Part shown: positions 25,892 to 34,450 of the stretch, piece after piece | How the letters are laid out: each line of letters opens with the position of its first letter | Position numbering within the stretch: position 1 is the stretch's first letter | Assembly: GCF_020515625.1 (NCBI RefSeq) | Contig: NZ_JAIWPJ010000002.1 | Span: forward strand, 1-64,000 | Direction of reading: 5' to 3' | Source: Natrinema amylolyticum | GTDB taxonomy: Archaea; Halobacteriota; Halobacteria; Halobacteriales; Natrialbaceae | DNA: 64,000 nt | Translations under genes and position numbers: made by a program | The notes under the pieces: model-generated | What the model was told of the DNA's origin: nothing | Seen by the model: only the letters and a program-made list of their open reading frames with translations | Databases searched by the model: none

Positions 25892-26314
25892 ATGGGGAAC
25901 AAGAACAAGACCATCTCGTTTCGGGTCAACGAGGACGCGTTCGAGGCGCTCCAGGCGATCGCCGAGGAGCGCGACATCTCGCTGTCCGCCGTCTTCCGGG
26001 ATTACGTCGACCAGCTCGTCGACCACGACGGCCGGGTCGAGGTCGTCCCCGAGGACGATCTCGAGGCCCGCACCGGCGGAGAGGGGGACGGCGAGGACAT
26101 CTCGTTCCCGCCGACCGTCGAAGTGCCGAAACGCTTCATCCGCGAACACGAACGCCTCGAACTCGAGGCCGAACACCTCCGGGAACAACTCGACGAGTAC
26201 AAGGGGTACGTCAACGATCTACAGGACCGGCTCGAGGACGAGGAAGACGAGGTGCTGCTGCTCGACGAGTTGGACGGCGTCGAAGACGAGGACGAATCGT
26301 ACCAACTACGATAG
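25892..26314 (+). CDS. ribbon-helix-helix-like protein with coiled coil
   Basis: This 140-residue protein begins with KTISFRVNEDAFEALQAIAEERDISLSAVFR (quoted here only in outline: strand, then two helices). That is the pattern of a ribbon-helix-helix DNA-binding domain over residues 5-45. A strongly charged heptad-like segment follows (about 85-115), probably a coiled coil, with an acidic tail. It may be a small transcription regulator acting as a dimer. The start MGNKNKT follows a TATA-poor region. Targets are unknown. Confidence 0.75.
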   Translation: MGNKNKTISFRVNEDAFEALQAIAEERDISLSAVFRDYVDQLVDHDGRVEVVPEDDLEARTGGEGDGEDISFPPTVEVPKRFIREHERLELEAEHLREQLDEYKGYVNDLQDRLEDEEDEVLLLDELDGVEDEDESYQLR

Positions 26315-26444
26315 CGAACGGCGGCGGTCGAACCGTCCGTCGCCGCGCTTGCAGAGCACGCTGTAGCCCACCGACAGTCGGTGGACGCACGTGAGAGGCG
26401 AGCCTTCCGCCAGTCCGTCCCATCCGACGGCCGACCCTCCTCAC

Positions 26445-26657
26445 CTATTCGAGATACCCCAACCGTTCGAGGTTTTCGCGGGTCGATTCGTCGAGTTCGT
26501 CGAGCGCCAACGCGTCGCGTCCGGCTTCCTGCTGTTCTTGTATCACTCGTAACAGCTGCCGTGCTGTTCGTAGTTTGAAACGAATGTCCGAGTCAGCGAC
26601 TTCCTCTTGAACGCTCGCTAACATCGTATCGACCGCCTCCACAGGCGTCTGAGACAT
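26445..26657 (-). CDS. small conserved haloarchaeal protein
   Basis: This 70-residue acidic helical protein has no signal, membrane segment or cysteine. Residues around IRFKLRTARQLLRVIQEQQE form an amphipathic helix, and the ending LERLGYLE looks like a conserved terminus. Acidic composition and high third-position GC support coding. The gene stands alone upstream of the DUF5814-like gene and opposite the RHH gene. Function is unknown. Confidence 0.65.
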   Translation of the reverse strand: MSQTPVEAVDTMLASVQEEVADSDIRFKLRTARQLLRVIQEQQEAGRDALALDELDESTRENLERLGYLE

Positions 26658-26897
26658 CGATTTCGCGTAGTCTGCGTTCGTTCATATACCCAGTGACGAC
26701 TCCGAACTATCAGGAATAATATTTCTGTTATTAGTCGATCCGTGGCACCGATGTGCGCCTGCTAACCGGTAGCGGCGAAATTCGGGTGACCGCTTCGAGG
26801 AGAGTCGACGTTCGTCAGGGAGCGTCGATACCAGTTTATCCGCCGGGTATCGACTCGGCCGGGAACGGAATCGATACCGGAGTTCGACGGCCCGAGT

Positions 26898-27353
26898 CTA
26901 TCGCTCGAGTTCCCGTTTTGCCTGCCGGATCTGGTCGTACTTCTCGTCCGCACCTTCGACGCGAGCGAGTCCCTCTGCGGCCTCGAGCGTGCGGACGCCG
27001 TTGTCGAGGAAGGAGAGCACGTCGCCGGGGTAGGCGTAGACCATGTAGTCGTCGGTCATCACGTCGACGATCGCGTCCGGGCCCAGCCCCTGCGCGCGCA
27101 ACTCGAGCAGGTACTGGATGAACTTCCGCTCCGGGCAGCCACAGTAGGGGTTGTTGTCGCAGCCGCAGTCGAGGAAGTCCTGCGTGAAATCGAGTACCCG
27201 GTCGCGAGTCGCGTCGTCTAACTTCTCGAGGCCGTCGCCCTGGAAGAGCATGTCGAGCGTCGCACCCTTGAACGCTCCCTTGGGGATATTCGTCTCGAGC
27301 TGGGAGCTGAGCTGCCGGTGGTTCTTGATATAGATCTTGTCGGTGATGGCCAC
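26898..27353 (-). CDS. DUF5814-like protein with cysteine cluster
   Basis: This 151-residue protein uses a GTG start at 27353, because the recognisable conserved sequence begins at AITDKIYIKNHRQL; the frame upstream is not conserved-looking. A central cluster CGCDNNPYCGCPERKF has four cysteines that could bind zinc. Related sequences occur as a domain in haloarchaeal helicase-like proteins, which I recall as DUF5814, so a nucleic-acid role is possible. It lies just before tRNA-His in the opposite direction. Confidence 0.75.
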   Translation of the reverse strand: MAITDKIYIKNHRQLSSQLETNIPKGAFKGATLDMLFQGDGLEKLDDATRDRVLDFTQDFLDCGCDNNPYCGCPERKFIQYLLELRAQGLGPDAIVDVMTDDYMVYAYPGDVLSFLDNGVRTLEAAEGLARVEGADEKYDQIRQAKRELER

Positions 27354-27531
27354 GCTTGTGGGCTCTACCCGCCGTACGCCGAAAAACGTCTCGGTCGCGA
27401 GCGGACTCGCGTGCCTCGAGCTACCGTAGTGCACTCACGACGACCGAAATCGAACGGTACGGAGTCCCACACCGCGTCGCAGAGTCGTAACGTATTTTAG
27501 TCCAACCGGCTGTAGGATAACGTGTAAGCGC

Positions 27532-27604
27532 GTCCGGGTTGGGGTAGTGGTTATCCTTCAGCCTTGTGGAGGCTGAGACGCGGGTTCGATTCTCGCACCC
27601 GGAC
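27532..27604 (+). tRNA. tRNA-His (GTG)
   Basis: A complete cloverleaf is present. The acceptor strands GTCCGGGT and ACCCGGAC include the extra G-1 paired with C73 that is specific to histidine tRNA. The anticodon stem CAGCC/GGCTG holds the loop TTGTGGA with anticodon GTG at 27566-27568. The T-arm is GCGGG-TTCGATT-CTCGC. No intron is present. TTTTT follows directly as a terminator. Copies of its 3' end recur downstream. Confidence 0.97.
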
Positions 27605-27609
27605 TTTTT
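27605..27609 (+). terminator. T-run terminator after tRNA-His
   Basis: Five T residues follow the discriminator C without a gap. T-runs of this type end transcription in archaea. The tail-copy array begins only after this run, so it may be outside the main tRNA transcript. Confidence 0.6.
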
Positions 27610-27610
27610 C

Positions 27611-27830
27611 ACGACGAACGAAGTGAGGAGTAGAAAAGCCGGAAGGCGAGAATCGAATCAGGGAGTGGAGCGACCGAAGTGAGCGGGACGACTGTGGTTC
27701 GATTCTCGCGCCCGGACTCTCTATGGCGAACAAATCCGTGAGCCACACCACTCCTCAGAGAATCGAAGTAGACGAGTCGCGCACAGCGAAGCGAGCACGA
27801 CTCGACGTGGTTCGATTCTCGCACTCGGAC
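27611..27830 (+). repeat. array of tRNA-His 3'-end copies in alternating orientation
   Basis: After the tRNA there are inverted copies at 27646-27657 and 27757-27767 and direct copies at 27696-27717 and 27809-27830. All derive from the tRNA T-arm and acceptor (core GGTTCGATTCTCGC). Each direct copy matches 21 of 22 bases of the real tail. Inverted and direct copies pair to form hairpins. The second also has a nested stem CGAGTCG/CGACTCG (27773-27779, 27798-27804). Spacer cores carry motifs such as GCGACCGAAGTGAGCG. No reading frame is conserved. Confidence 0.85.
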
Positions 27831-27874
27831 TCCCTGTCGCAGTATCGCGAATAGAGTGAGTTGCGGCTCTCGCG

Positions 27875-28609
27875 TTACAGCGTGATCGCTTCCCCATCGT
27901 CGGGGACGAGGACGTTCTCCGTCTCCGAGCGCAGTTCGTCGCGTGTGAGCAGGCAGTGATTGATCGCTTCCATGTGAACGACGACGACCGTTGCATCAGT
28001 GGCCTCGCGGACGGTGGAGACGTCCGCGACGCCCATCGTGATCGGCTCGCCGTGATTGAACTGTGCTTCACCGCCGTTGAGGACGACCGTATCGGGTTCG
28101 AACCGCTCGAGCGTCTGTTCGACCTGATCGTACCAGACCGTGTCGCCGGCGATGTACAGCGTCTCGTCGGCCTCGAGAACGAACCCCGAGACGGGTCCCA
28201 TCTTCTCGGCTAACTCGCCGTGCCCGTGACGACCGGGGGTCCGGGAGATCGTGACGCCGCCGAACGATACCGAATCGTCGACGGGCCGCACGTCGGTGAA
28301 GCCCTCGTCCGCGAACGCATCCGCCTCGGCGGGCTGACAGAACAATGGGACGTCCGCGTCGAGTTCCGCTTTCGCCGTGTCGTCGAAGTGGTCAGTATGT
28401 CGGTGGGTAACGATCACGGCATCGTACGACAGTTCGACGTCGGGCATCGGTACGAGCGGATTCCGGCGATCGTTCGGCGTGTTCTGTATCGACGGGTTCT
28501 CTCCGGGAGACGCAAACATCGGATCGACGAGAAACGACGTCTCTCCGATGGTCACGAGGAGCGTGGCGTTGCGGACGAGAGATATGCTGCTATCGGGGCT
28601 CGTTGACAT
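27875..28609 (-). CDS. MBL-fold metal-dependent hydrolase (UlaG-like)
   Basis: This 244-residue metallo-beta-lactamase-fold protein has the metal motif THRHTDHFD near residue 67, a later DTVWYDQ aspartate segment and a final HMEAINH histidine pair. It resembles UlaG-type or UPF0173-type hydrolases; the substrate cannot be told. The ATG at 28609 was chosen because the upstream frame runs through tRNA-tail repeat DNA. The gene is bracketed by direct copies of the tRNA-His 3' end at 27809-27830 and 28759-28780, so it may have been inserted as a cassette. Confidence 0.83.
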   Translation of the reverse strand: MSTSPDSSISLVRNATLLVTIGETSFLVDPMFASPGENPSIQNTPNDRRNPLVPMPDVELSYDAVIVTHRHTDHFDDTAKAELDADVPLFCQPAEADAFADEGFTDVRPVDDSVSFGGVTISRTPGRHGHGELAEKMGPVSGFVLEADETLYIAGDTVWYDQVEQTLERFEPDTVVLNGGEAQFNHGEPITMGVADVSTVREATDATVVVVHMEAINHCLLTRDELRSETENVLVPDDGEAITL

Positions 28610-28711
28610 ACGACGTCTCCTTGAGCGAGCGTCGGGTTGTGATTTACGGTGAGTTGGCTGAGGGACACTTGGTATGAACTCGACGACGTCAGGTTGCGTC
28701 AAACGTTCGAT

Positions 28712-28780
28712 CGAGATCGAACCGGGAGTGGGGCGAACGCAGTGAGCGGAACGATCGCGGTTCGATTCTCGCACCCGAAC
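28712..28780 (+). repeat. further tRNA-His tail hairpin unit
   Basis: An inverted copy (CGAGATCGAACC at 28712-28723, one base shorter than the source) and a direct copy at 28759-28780 (one mismatch from the real tRNA-His tail) enclose a core with GCGAACGCAGTGAGCG. It has the same design as the units after tRNA-His but stands on the far side of the MBL gene. Confidence 0.75.
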
Positions 28781-28889
28781 GGTCCGTCTCGAGTGGATTT
28801 CGGCCGGTCACGTACCGAGACGTACTCGAGGGGAAACTACTGACTCTCGAAACGCAACTTTTTGTCGCGCCGGTCCAACAGTAGCTGGC

Positions 28890-29243
28890 ATGACCGATGG
28901 ACTGGAGCCGACGGAGGAGACTGACGGCTCCATCGTCGTCCGTCTCCTGGACGACGAGACGGGGAGAGAGAAAGTCCGCTGTGCATCGTACGAGGACGCG
29001 ATCAGCGTCGTCAAAGCGAACCACAACTCTGTCACGGTCGCGAAGATCGTGGATCGAGACGGCGACGTCGTGTTCACCTCCGCCGAGATGGACATCGACG
29101 ACTGGGAGACGGAGTGGGAGCGCGCGAAGCGCCGCCAGTCCGTCGATGTCGAGGAATACGAGTGTCCGTACGACAATATCGCCTGTTTCGCCGACGATCT
29201 CTGCATAGACTGCCAGATAGACAGAGTCAAAGAGCAGTACTGA
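28890..29243 (+). CDS. conserved protein with C-terminal cysteine cluster
   Basis: This 117-residue acidic protein begins with a small alpha/beta-like segment (SIVVRLLDDETGREKVRCASYEDA in outline). It ends with CPYDNIACFADDLCIDCQ, split here by four cysteines with spacing suited to a zinc or iron-sulfur site. No family name was recognised with confidence. It starts shortly after the last tRNA-His tail unit and is convergent with the epoxide hydrolase-like gene. A regulatory or redox role is possible but unproven. Confidence 0.68.
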   Translation: MTDGLEPTEETDGSIVVRLLDDETGREKVRCASYEDAISVVKANHNSVTVAKIVDRDGDVVFTSAEMDIDDWETEWERAKRRQSVDVEEYECPYDNIACFADDLCIDCQIDRVKEQY

Positions 29244-29279
29244 CCGCGAGAGTCGCCGCTATTTTGCGTCCCCGTCGAT

Positions 29280-30128
29280 TCACGTCGTGTCCTCGAGGAA
29301 CTCCGTCAGTCGCTCGACGAAGTATGCCGGCCGTTCCTCAGGGATCCAGTGGCCGGCGCGGTCGACGACCTCGCCCTCGACGTCGGTCGCGACCGCTTCC
29401 ATGTCCCTGATCGGGAGGTCCCGGAAGGACGCCGCGCCGCCGAGGGCGAGGACGGGTACCTCGAGCGGATCCTCGGCGTGGTCCCGGTTGTGCTCGGCGT
29501 CGGTCTCGTAGGCGCGGTAGTACTCGAAGCCGCCCCGCAGTCCGCCGGCCTGCGAGTAACAGCGGACGTACTCCTCGCGGGCGTCGTCGTCGATCGCCGA
29601 GGGATCGTACGCGCCCTCGCCGTAGAACCAGTCGAGATAGAGCCGCTCTCGGCCGGCGACCAGCCGCTCCGGGAGGTCGCGAACGCTGTGAAAGCGCGTG
29701 TGCCAGAGCTTGCGTTTCTCGTCCTCGTTGATCCCCGGTAGCCCGGCCTCGAGCACGCAGAGCGCGCGCACGTCGTCGCGGTACTGGGCGGCGTAGGCGT
29801 AGGCCGTCGGCATCCCCCAGTCGTGGCCGACGAGCGCGATCGGGTCGTCGCCGTGGCCGAGGTGGGTGAGGAGTTCCCGGACGTCGGTCGCGACGGTGTC
29901 CTTGTCGTACCCCGAAACGGGCGTTTCGGAATCGCCCAGTCCGCGGAGATCGGGTGCGATGACGGTGTATTCGTCGGCCAACGCCGGAATGACGTCCCGC
30001 CACTCGTACCACGTCTGTGGCCAGCCGTGGAGCAACACCAGCGGCGGTCCGTCGCCGGCGGTCACGTAGTGGAGTTTCGTTCCGTTGACGCGGGCCCGTC
30101 CGTGCTCGAGGTCGTCACATGAGACCAT
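29280..30128 (-). CDS. epoxide hydrolase-like alpha/beta hydrolase
   Basis: This 282-residue alpha/beta hydrolase has the HGWPQT oxyanion motif at residues 34-39 and an aspartate nucleophile Asp103 in VGHDWGMP. This is the pattern of epoxide hydrolases and haloalkane dehalogenases rather than serine esterases. The C-terminal histidine is in RAGHWIPEERP. Length is full. The natural substrate is unknown; epoxide hydrolase is the better guess from HGWPQ. It is transcribed alone. Confidence 0.87.
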   Translation of the reverse strand: MVSCDDLEHGRARVNGTKLHYVTAGDGPPLVLLHGWPQTWYEWRDVIPALADEYTVIAPDLRGLGDSETPVSGYDKDTVATDVRELLTHLGHGDDPIALVGHDWGMPTAYAYAAQYRDDVRALCVLEAGLPGINEDEKRKLWHTRFHSVRDLPERLVAGRERLYLDWFYGEGAYDPSAIDDDAREEYVRCYSQAGGLRGGFEYYRAYETDAEHNRDHAEDPLEVPVLALGGAASFRDLPIRDMEAVATDVEGEVVDRAGHWIPEERPAYFVERLTEFLEDTT

Positions 30129-30240
30129 AGGACAACGTTACGAGACTGAAATATCAGTCTTCGGTCGGTACGGAACGGACGACCCGCGGCGGTCGACGCC
30201 GTCCACAGATCAAAGCGCGTGCAGACCGTCCCATCGATCG

Positions 30241-30408
30241 ATGACCGAGACGGACGACAGCTTCGACTGTGATTCCTGCGGAGAGACCGTCCCGTTCGAC
30301 GAGGCCCGCCGGACGAAGACGGTGGGCGGATTGGACCCGACGAAGTGGCAGACGCTCTGCTGTCCGTCCTGCGGATCGCGACTGAAGACGGTCTTCGTCG
30401 GCGAGTGA
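30241..30408 (+). CDS. small zinc-ribbon protein, 55 residues
   Basis: This 55-residue protein has two CxxC pairs, CDSC near residue 10 and CPSC near residue 42, forming one zinc ribbon. The middle is short and basic (DEARRTKTVGG). The ATG at 30241 was chosen because the ribbon begins right after it; the upstream frame is not conserved-looking. It stands alone, with no hint of its partner. Confidence 0.65.
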   Translation: MTETDDSFDCDSCGETVPFDEARRTKTVGGLDPTKWQTLCCPSCGSRLKTVFVGE

Positions 30409-30505
30409 CGGCACGGGCGGTGAGGAGTCCGCTCGAGCGCGCAGCCGACCGCTCGATGGCTCTCTCATGCTCTCGCGTTTAGGGGCGTCGTCCCGTAGGG
30501 GACGT

Positions 30506-31789
30506 ATGGCGGACGCTCGACTCGGTGAGCTGTTCGACGAGACGCAGCGAAACGCGGCGCTCGCCTGGGTGATCACGATCGCGCTCGTCGCCCTCGCGAT
30601 CAAGTACGGACTCGAGGACTCGTACCGCTGGTTCGCGTTCACCGGGTTCGCGGTCGCGATCGTCCTGCTGCCGGCCGCCGCGTTTCGCGATCCTCTCGTG
30701 ATGCCGCCCTGGGAGCTGCTGGTCCTGGTCTTGCTCCCCGTCGTCGATGCGACGGTGCTCGGTGAGTCGTTCCTGACGTCGATCACTGTCTACGTCGCCG
30801 TCGCCGCCGTCGCGCTCGTCGCGTGCGTCGAGATCGACCGGTTCACGGCCGTCCGAATGAACCACGCGTTCGCGGTCACGCTCGTCGTGCTCACGACCCT
30901 CGCCGTCGCCGGGACGTGGAACGTCGCCCAGTGGCTTGCCGATGTGGCCTTTGGAACCGACTACATTCTGGACGGTCGTTCACAGGACGCGGCCAACCGT
31001 GCGCTGATGATCGACTTCGGGTACGCGGCGGTCGCCGGCCTGCTCGCGGGCGTCGTCTTCGGCCGCTACTTCCGGTCGTACGGCGCGGACGATGTCGAGA
31101 CGCGACGCATGCCGACGCCGCGGGAGACCTCGCCCGACGAGGAACCGGATCCCGTCCCGTCCCTGCTCCGCGACCGGCTCGACGCCCCCGACGAGATCGT
31201 CAGGCGACTCTCCCGCCTCATGCAGGCGGCCCTCGCCGTCCTCCTGCTGTACGGAATCGTTACCCGAGACCTGACGACAGTTTCGAACGCCGCGATCGCG
31301 CTCGCGATCACCTTCCTCCCCGCTCTCCTCGAGCGAGACGCCAAACTGCCGCTCGAGCCGGGACTCGTGTTCTGGCTCACGGCGGCCGTGTTCCTCCACG
31401 TCCTCGGCTCGGCGGGCCTCTACGCACTGATCGGGCCGTGGGACAGCCTGACGCACACGGTCTCGGCGTCGATCGTCGCCGCGGCGGGCTACGCGGTCGT
31501 CCGGGCGATCGATCTCCACACCGACGAGATCTACGTCCCGCCCGCGATGCTGTTCGCGTTCATCCTCGTGTTCGTGCTGGCCTTCGGCGTCGTCTGGGAA
31601 CTCATGGAGTTCGCGATCGACTGGAGCGCCCAACGGCTCGGACTCGACGCGGTCCTCGCCCAGCACGGCCTGAACGATACGATCGTCGACCTCGTCTACG
31701 ACGTCGTCGGGGCCGTCGTCGCCGCGATCTGGGGCTCGTTCTATCTCACCGATCTCTCCCGGCGCATCGCCGGCCGAATCGAGGGATGA
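30506..31789 (+). CDS. polytopic membrane protein, YjdF/DUF2238-like C-terminus
   Basis: This 427-residue protein has about eleven hydrophobic segments in two halves separated by an acidic, proline-rich linker (near residues 195-225). The C-terminal part, with GPWDSLTHTVSASIVAAAGY and FGVVWELMEFAIDW, resembles the YjdF/DUF2238 family of membrane proteins, whose function is unknown. Conserved Asp, His and Glu in these helices could form a metal or substrate site. The start MADARLGEL was chosen over an upstream ATG. Confidence 0.72.
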   Translation: MADARLGELFDETQRNAALAWVITIALVALAIKYGLEDSYRWFAFTGFAVAIVLLPAAAFRDPLVMPPWELLVLVLLPVVDATVLGESFLTSITVYVAVAAVALVACVEIDRFTAVRMNHAFAVTLVVLTTLAVAGTWNVAQWLADVAFGTDYILDGRSQDAANRALMIDFGYAAVAGLLAGVVFGRYFRSYGADDVETRRMPTPRETSPDEEPDPVPSLLRDRLDAPDEIVRRLSRLMQAALAVLLLYGIVTRDLTTVSNAAIALAITFLPALLERDAKLPLEPGLVFWLTAAVFLHVLGSAGLYALIGPWDSLTHTVSASIVAAAGYAVVRAIDLHTDEIYVPPAMLFAFILVFVLAFGVVWELMEFAIDWSAQRLGLDAVLAQHGLNDTIVDLVYDVVGAVVAAIWGSFYLTDLSRRIAGRIEG

Positions 31790-31826
31790 CGGGGTGCTCG
31801 AGCGGAAAAGCAGCGAAAGCGCGGGC

Positions 31827-32690
31827 CTAGTCGGCGGCCTCGGTCAGTCGCTGGACCTCGTCGTCGGACAGCGAGAGCTGCGAGGCCGCGACGTTCGACT
31901 CGAGGTGGTCGGGGTCGGACGTGCCGGGGATGGGAAGCATGACGTCGGACCGCTCGAGGAGCCAGGCCAGTCCGACCTGTCGTCGCGTCGCATCGTGATT
32001 CTCGCCGATCTCGTCGAGGAGGTCGCCGTGTTCGGCCAGATCATCGCCGTCGATCGGGGCCCACGGGATGAAGCCGATATCGTTCTCCGTACAAATCTCG
32101 AGTACCTCTCTGCTCCCGCGGTCGTTCAGGTTGTACCGGTTCTGAACGGTCGCGATCTCGACCTGTTCGCGGGCCTGGTCGAGGAGTTCGGGGGAGACAT
32201 TACTGACGCCGACCTCGTCGACGACGCCCTCGTCCTGGAGTTCCGCGAAGGCCGCGATGGAATCCTCGAAGGGGGTATCCTCGTCGTCGGGTCGGTGGAA
32301 CTGGTAGAGGTCGATGGTGTCCGTCTGGAGCCGGTCGAGCGAGGTCAGGACCTGATTGCGAATGTAGTCCGGATCGCCGTGGGGGATCCAGTCGCCGTCG
32401 CGATTGCGCAGCAGGCCGGCCTTGGTCGCGACGAGTACGTCGTCGGGATCGCCGATCGCCTCGCCGATGAGTCGCTCGCTCACTGCGGGGCCGTAGGAGT
32501 CGGCCGTGTCGATGAGGTCGATGCCGCAGTCGACCGCGTGCTGGACGACCTCGCGTGCGGTCTCTTCGTCCTCGGGCTCGCCGATGATGTCCTCACCGGT
32601 GATCCGCATCGCACCGAAACCCAGCCGGTGGACGGTCGAATCGCCGATCTCGAACGTGTCGCTCTCGTTTGTGATCGAGTTGCTGCTCAC
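31827..32690 (-). CDS. aldo/keto reductase
   Basis: This 287-residue aldo/keto reductase has catalytic residues in LIDTADSYG (Asp and Tyr), VLVATKAGL (Lys) and DLYQFHRPDD (His). The ending includes the cofactor segment MLPIPGTSDPDHL. It is shorter than the family member at 7829-8800 and only distantly similar. The substrate is unknown. It is convergent with the large membrane protein gene. Confidence 0.9.
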   Translation of the reverse strand: MSSNSITNESDTFEIGDSTVHRLGFGAMRITGEDIIGEPEDEETAREVVQHAVDCGIDLIDTADSYGPAVSERLIGEAIGDPDDVLVATKAGLLRNRDGDWIPHGDPDYIRNQVLTSLDRLQTDTIDLYQFHRPDDEDTPFEDSIAAFAELQDEGVVDEVGVSNVSPELLDQAREQVEIATVQNRYNLNDRGSREVLEICTENDIGFIPWAPIDGDDLAEHGDLLDEIGENHDATRRQVGLAWLLERSDVMLPIPGTSDPDHLESNVAASQLSLSDDEVQRLTEAAD

Positions 32691-32788
32691 GGGCGTACTG
32701 ACAGTCTCGCGCCTCTTGAGAAGTGGGCTTCCCCGAACGGAATGCCGGTTATCGAGCGGAGCCGGTCACCTCGCGTCTCGAGGCGCGG

Positions 32789-33016
32789 TTATCGAGTGAC
32801 GAGCCAGAGGAGGAGTCCGATGAACCCGATAGCGGCACCGACGACGAAGTACGTCATTTGGTGTTCCGAGAACACTTGGAGGTAGTACATCGCGAAACCG
32901 ATCCCCGCGTACAGGCCGATACCGACGAAGAGGATCGACAGGTTCAGCACTCGCGCCACTCTGCTCGACTCCACCGTCGCCGTCTCCGTCCCCGCTGATT
33001 CTGATACGTTGGACAT
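32789..33016 (-). CDS. small two-span membrane protein
   Basis: This 75-residue protein has a polar N-terminus (about 20 residues) and two hydrophobic segments (about 26-46 and 56-74), ending LLWLVTR. Acidic then hydrophobic composition and a clean start with an AT-rich stretch upstream (ATATATAT near 33020) support a real gene. Function is unknown. Confidence 0.6.
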   Translation of the reverse strand: MSNVSESAGTETATVESSRVARVLNLSILFVGIGLYAGIGFAMYYLQVFSEHQMTYFVVGAAIGFIGLLLWLVTR

Positions 33017-33106
33017 ATGGATATATATCCCGACCAGACTGTATTAATTCCTTTCCTGTTCTGGAACGGTCGTTTCGGCTCGAGCGGCAGCGCTCTCACG
33101 CCTCGA

Positions 33107-34450
33107 TCAGTGGAAAACGGATCCTCGCGGGTCGAGATTATCCGACGGTAATTGGACGGGAACCGCCGACTGACGCTGCCGTGCCGTCGAGATATCGCCG
33201 TCTTCGCGAATTACGACCACGTCGACGTCGCGCCGCGTTTCGGCGCGAATGCGGTCTCGAAGGTCCACTGCCGTTCCCCCTGCTCCACCGACGGTACGGA
33301 CCGTCACCGTCGTCGGCTGACGGAGGAAGAGGTCGGTTCGATAGGCGACTTCGACCGAGAGGACGCGGGCGTCGGTATCGGCCGCGATATCGGAGACTGT
33401 CCGTTCGAACTCGGCGTTGTTCGAGAGATTGACCGTCGTCACTGCGAGCGTCGAGGACAGCACGAGCACGGCGACGACGAGCAGTGCCGCTCGGCGGATG
33501 ACGGCGCGCCGGGCGGTCCGCTCGGCGAACCAGTGCTCCGGCCGGTAGCCTTGCACCCAGAGCGTTCCGAGACTCGCCACGTTGATCGACAGGACGTTGA
33601 TACAGACGAGAATCCCGGCGCTCACCGCGGCGGTGACGTCCCCGTAGGCGATCCCGAGTCCGACCGTCGCGGCCGGCGGAATGAGGGCGACCGCGATCGC
33701 GACGCCGACGAGTGCGACGCTCGTCGTCGACGTCAACGAGATCGCCCCGGCCACACCGGCCCCGAGCGCGACGACCAGCGCGAGCGCACCGGGGTTGACT
33801 CGCTCGGCCACCTGTTCGATGAGTTGGATCTGGAGTTCCGGATAGACCGTCACGCGGACGAGCCCCGCGAAGATGGCGGCGCTCGCGACTGCGACGACTA
33901 ATCCGAGAAACTGTGATTTGACGCTGGTTCGGAACAGCTCGTCGTCGTCGAGAGTGCTGCCGACGCTGGCCGCGATGGCCGGCCCGATGAGGGGCGCGAT
34001 CACCATCGACCCGACGACCACCGCCGCGCTGTTCATCAACAGCCCCGCCGTCGCGATGACGGTACTCACGACCGTGAACAGGACGTAGTTGGGAGTCGCC
34101 GGCGCGACTTCGGCGGCTCGAGCCCGGAGTTCCTCCCGCGCGATCCGCCCGCCGGTCTCGTCGTCGTCCGCCGCCGGTGTCGATTGCTCGCTCTGCCGTC
34201 GCTCGAACTCGTCGGAGAGAACCGCCTCGAGCTTGCTGATCGTCACGTACCCCTCCCGTTGGACGCCGAGCTCCCGGAGTTCGTCGACGATCGATTCGAC
34301 GTCCTCGGGACCCGTCGGAACGAACACGAGCGCGCTATAGTCCCGACGCGACGTCTCCTCGGTGAGAAAATACTCGACGTCCGCCGTCTCGAGCATCGTT
34401 TCGACGGCGTCTCGCTTGCCGATGGGGACGGCGATCTGTAAGAGACGCAT
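33107..34450 (-). CDS. DUF389/TIGR00341 family membrane protein
   Basis: This 447-residue protein has an ACT-like N-terminal domain (MRLLQIAVPIGKRDAVETML, residues 1-80), an acidic linker, about eight membrane segments in the middle and a soluble C-terminal region. The membrane part includes NSAAVVVGSMVIAPLIGP, the hallmark of the DUF389/TIGR00341 family. Function is not established. The start MRLLQI was chosen because the first strand begins there. A leaderless promoter is not obvious. Confidence 0.83.
   Translation of the reverse strand: MRLLQIAVPIGKRDAVETMLETADVEYFLTEETSRRDYSALVFVPTGPEDVESIVDELRELGVQREGYVTISKLEAVLSDEFERRQSEQSTPAADDDETGGRIAREELRARAAEVAPATPNYVLFTVVSTVIATAGLLMNSAAVVVGSMVIAPLIGPAIAASVGSTLDDDELFRTSVKSQFLGLVVAVASAAIFAGLVRVTVYPELQIQLIEQVAERVNPGALALVVALGAGVAGAISLTSTTSVALVGVAIAVALIPPAATVGLGIAYGDVTAAVSAGILVCINVLSINVASLGTLWVQGYRPEHWFAERTARRAVIRRAALLVVAVLVLSSTLAVTTVNLSNNAEFERTVSDIAADTDARVLSVEVAYRTDLFLRQPTTVTVRTVGGAGGTAVDLRDRIRAETRRDVDVVVIREDGDISTARQRQSAVPVQLPSDNLDPRGSVFH

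Noticed and set aside
27605-28780. Integrated element with att sites at tRNA-His
   Set aside because: No integrase or other mobility gene was seen, and the tail copies alternate in orientation, unlike ordinary att direct repeats; kept only as a cassette hypothesis for the MBL gene.
7829-32690. Two aldo/keto reductases as a recent duplication
   Set aside because: Lengths and sequences differ too much; they are separate family members.
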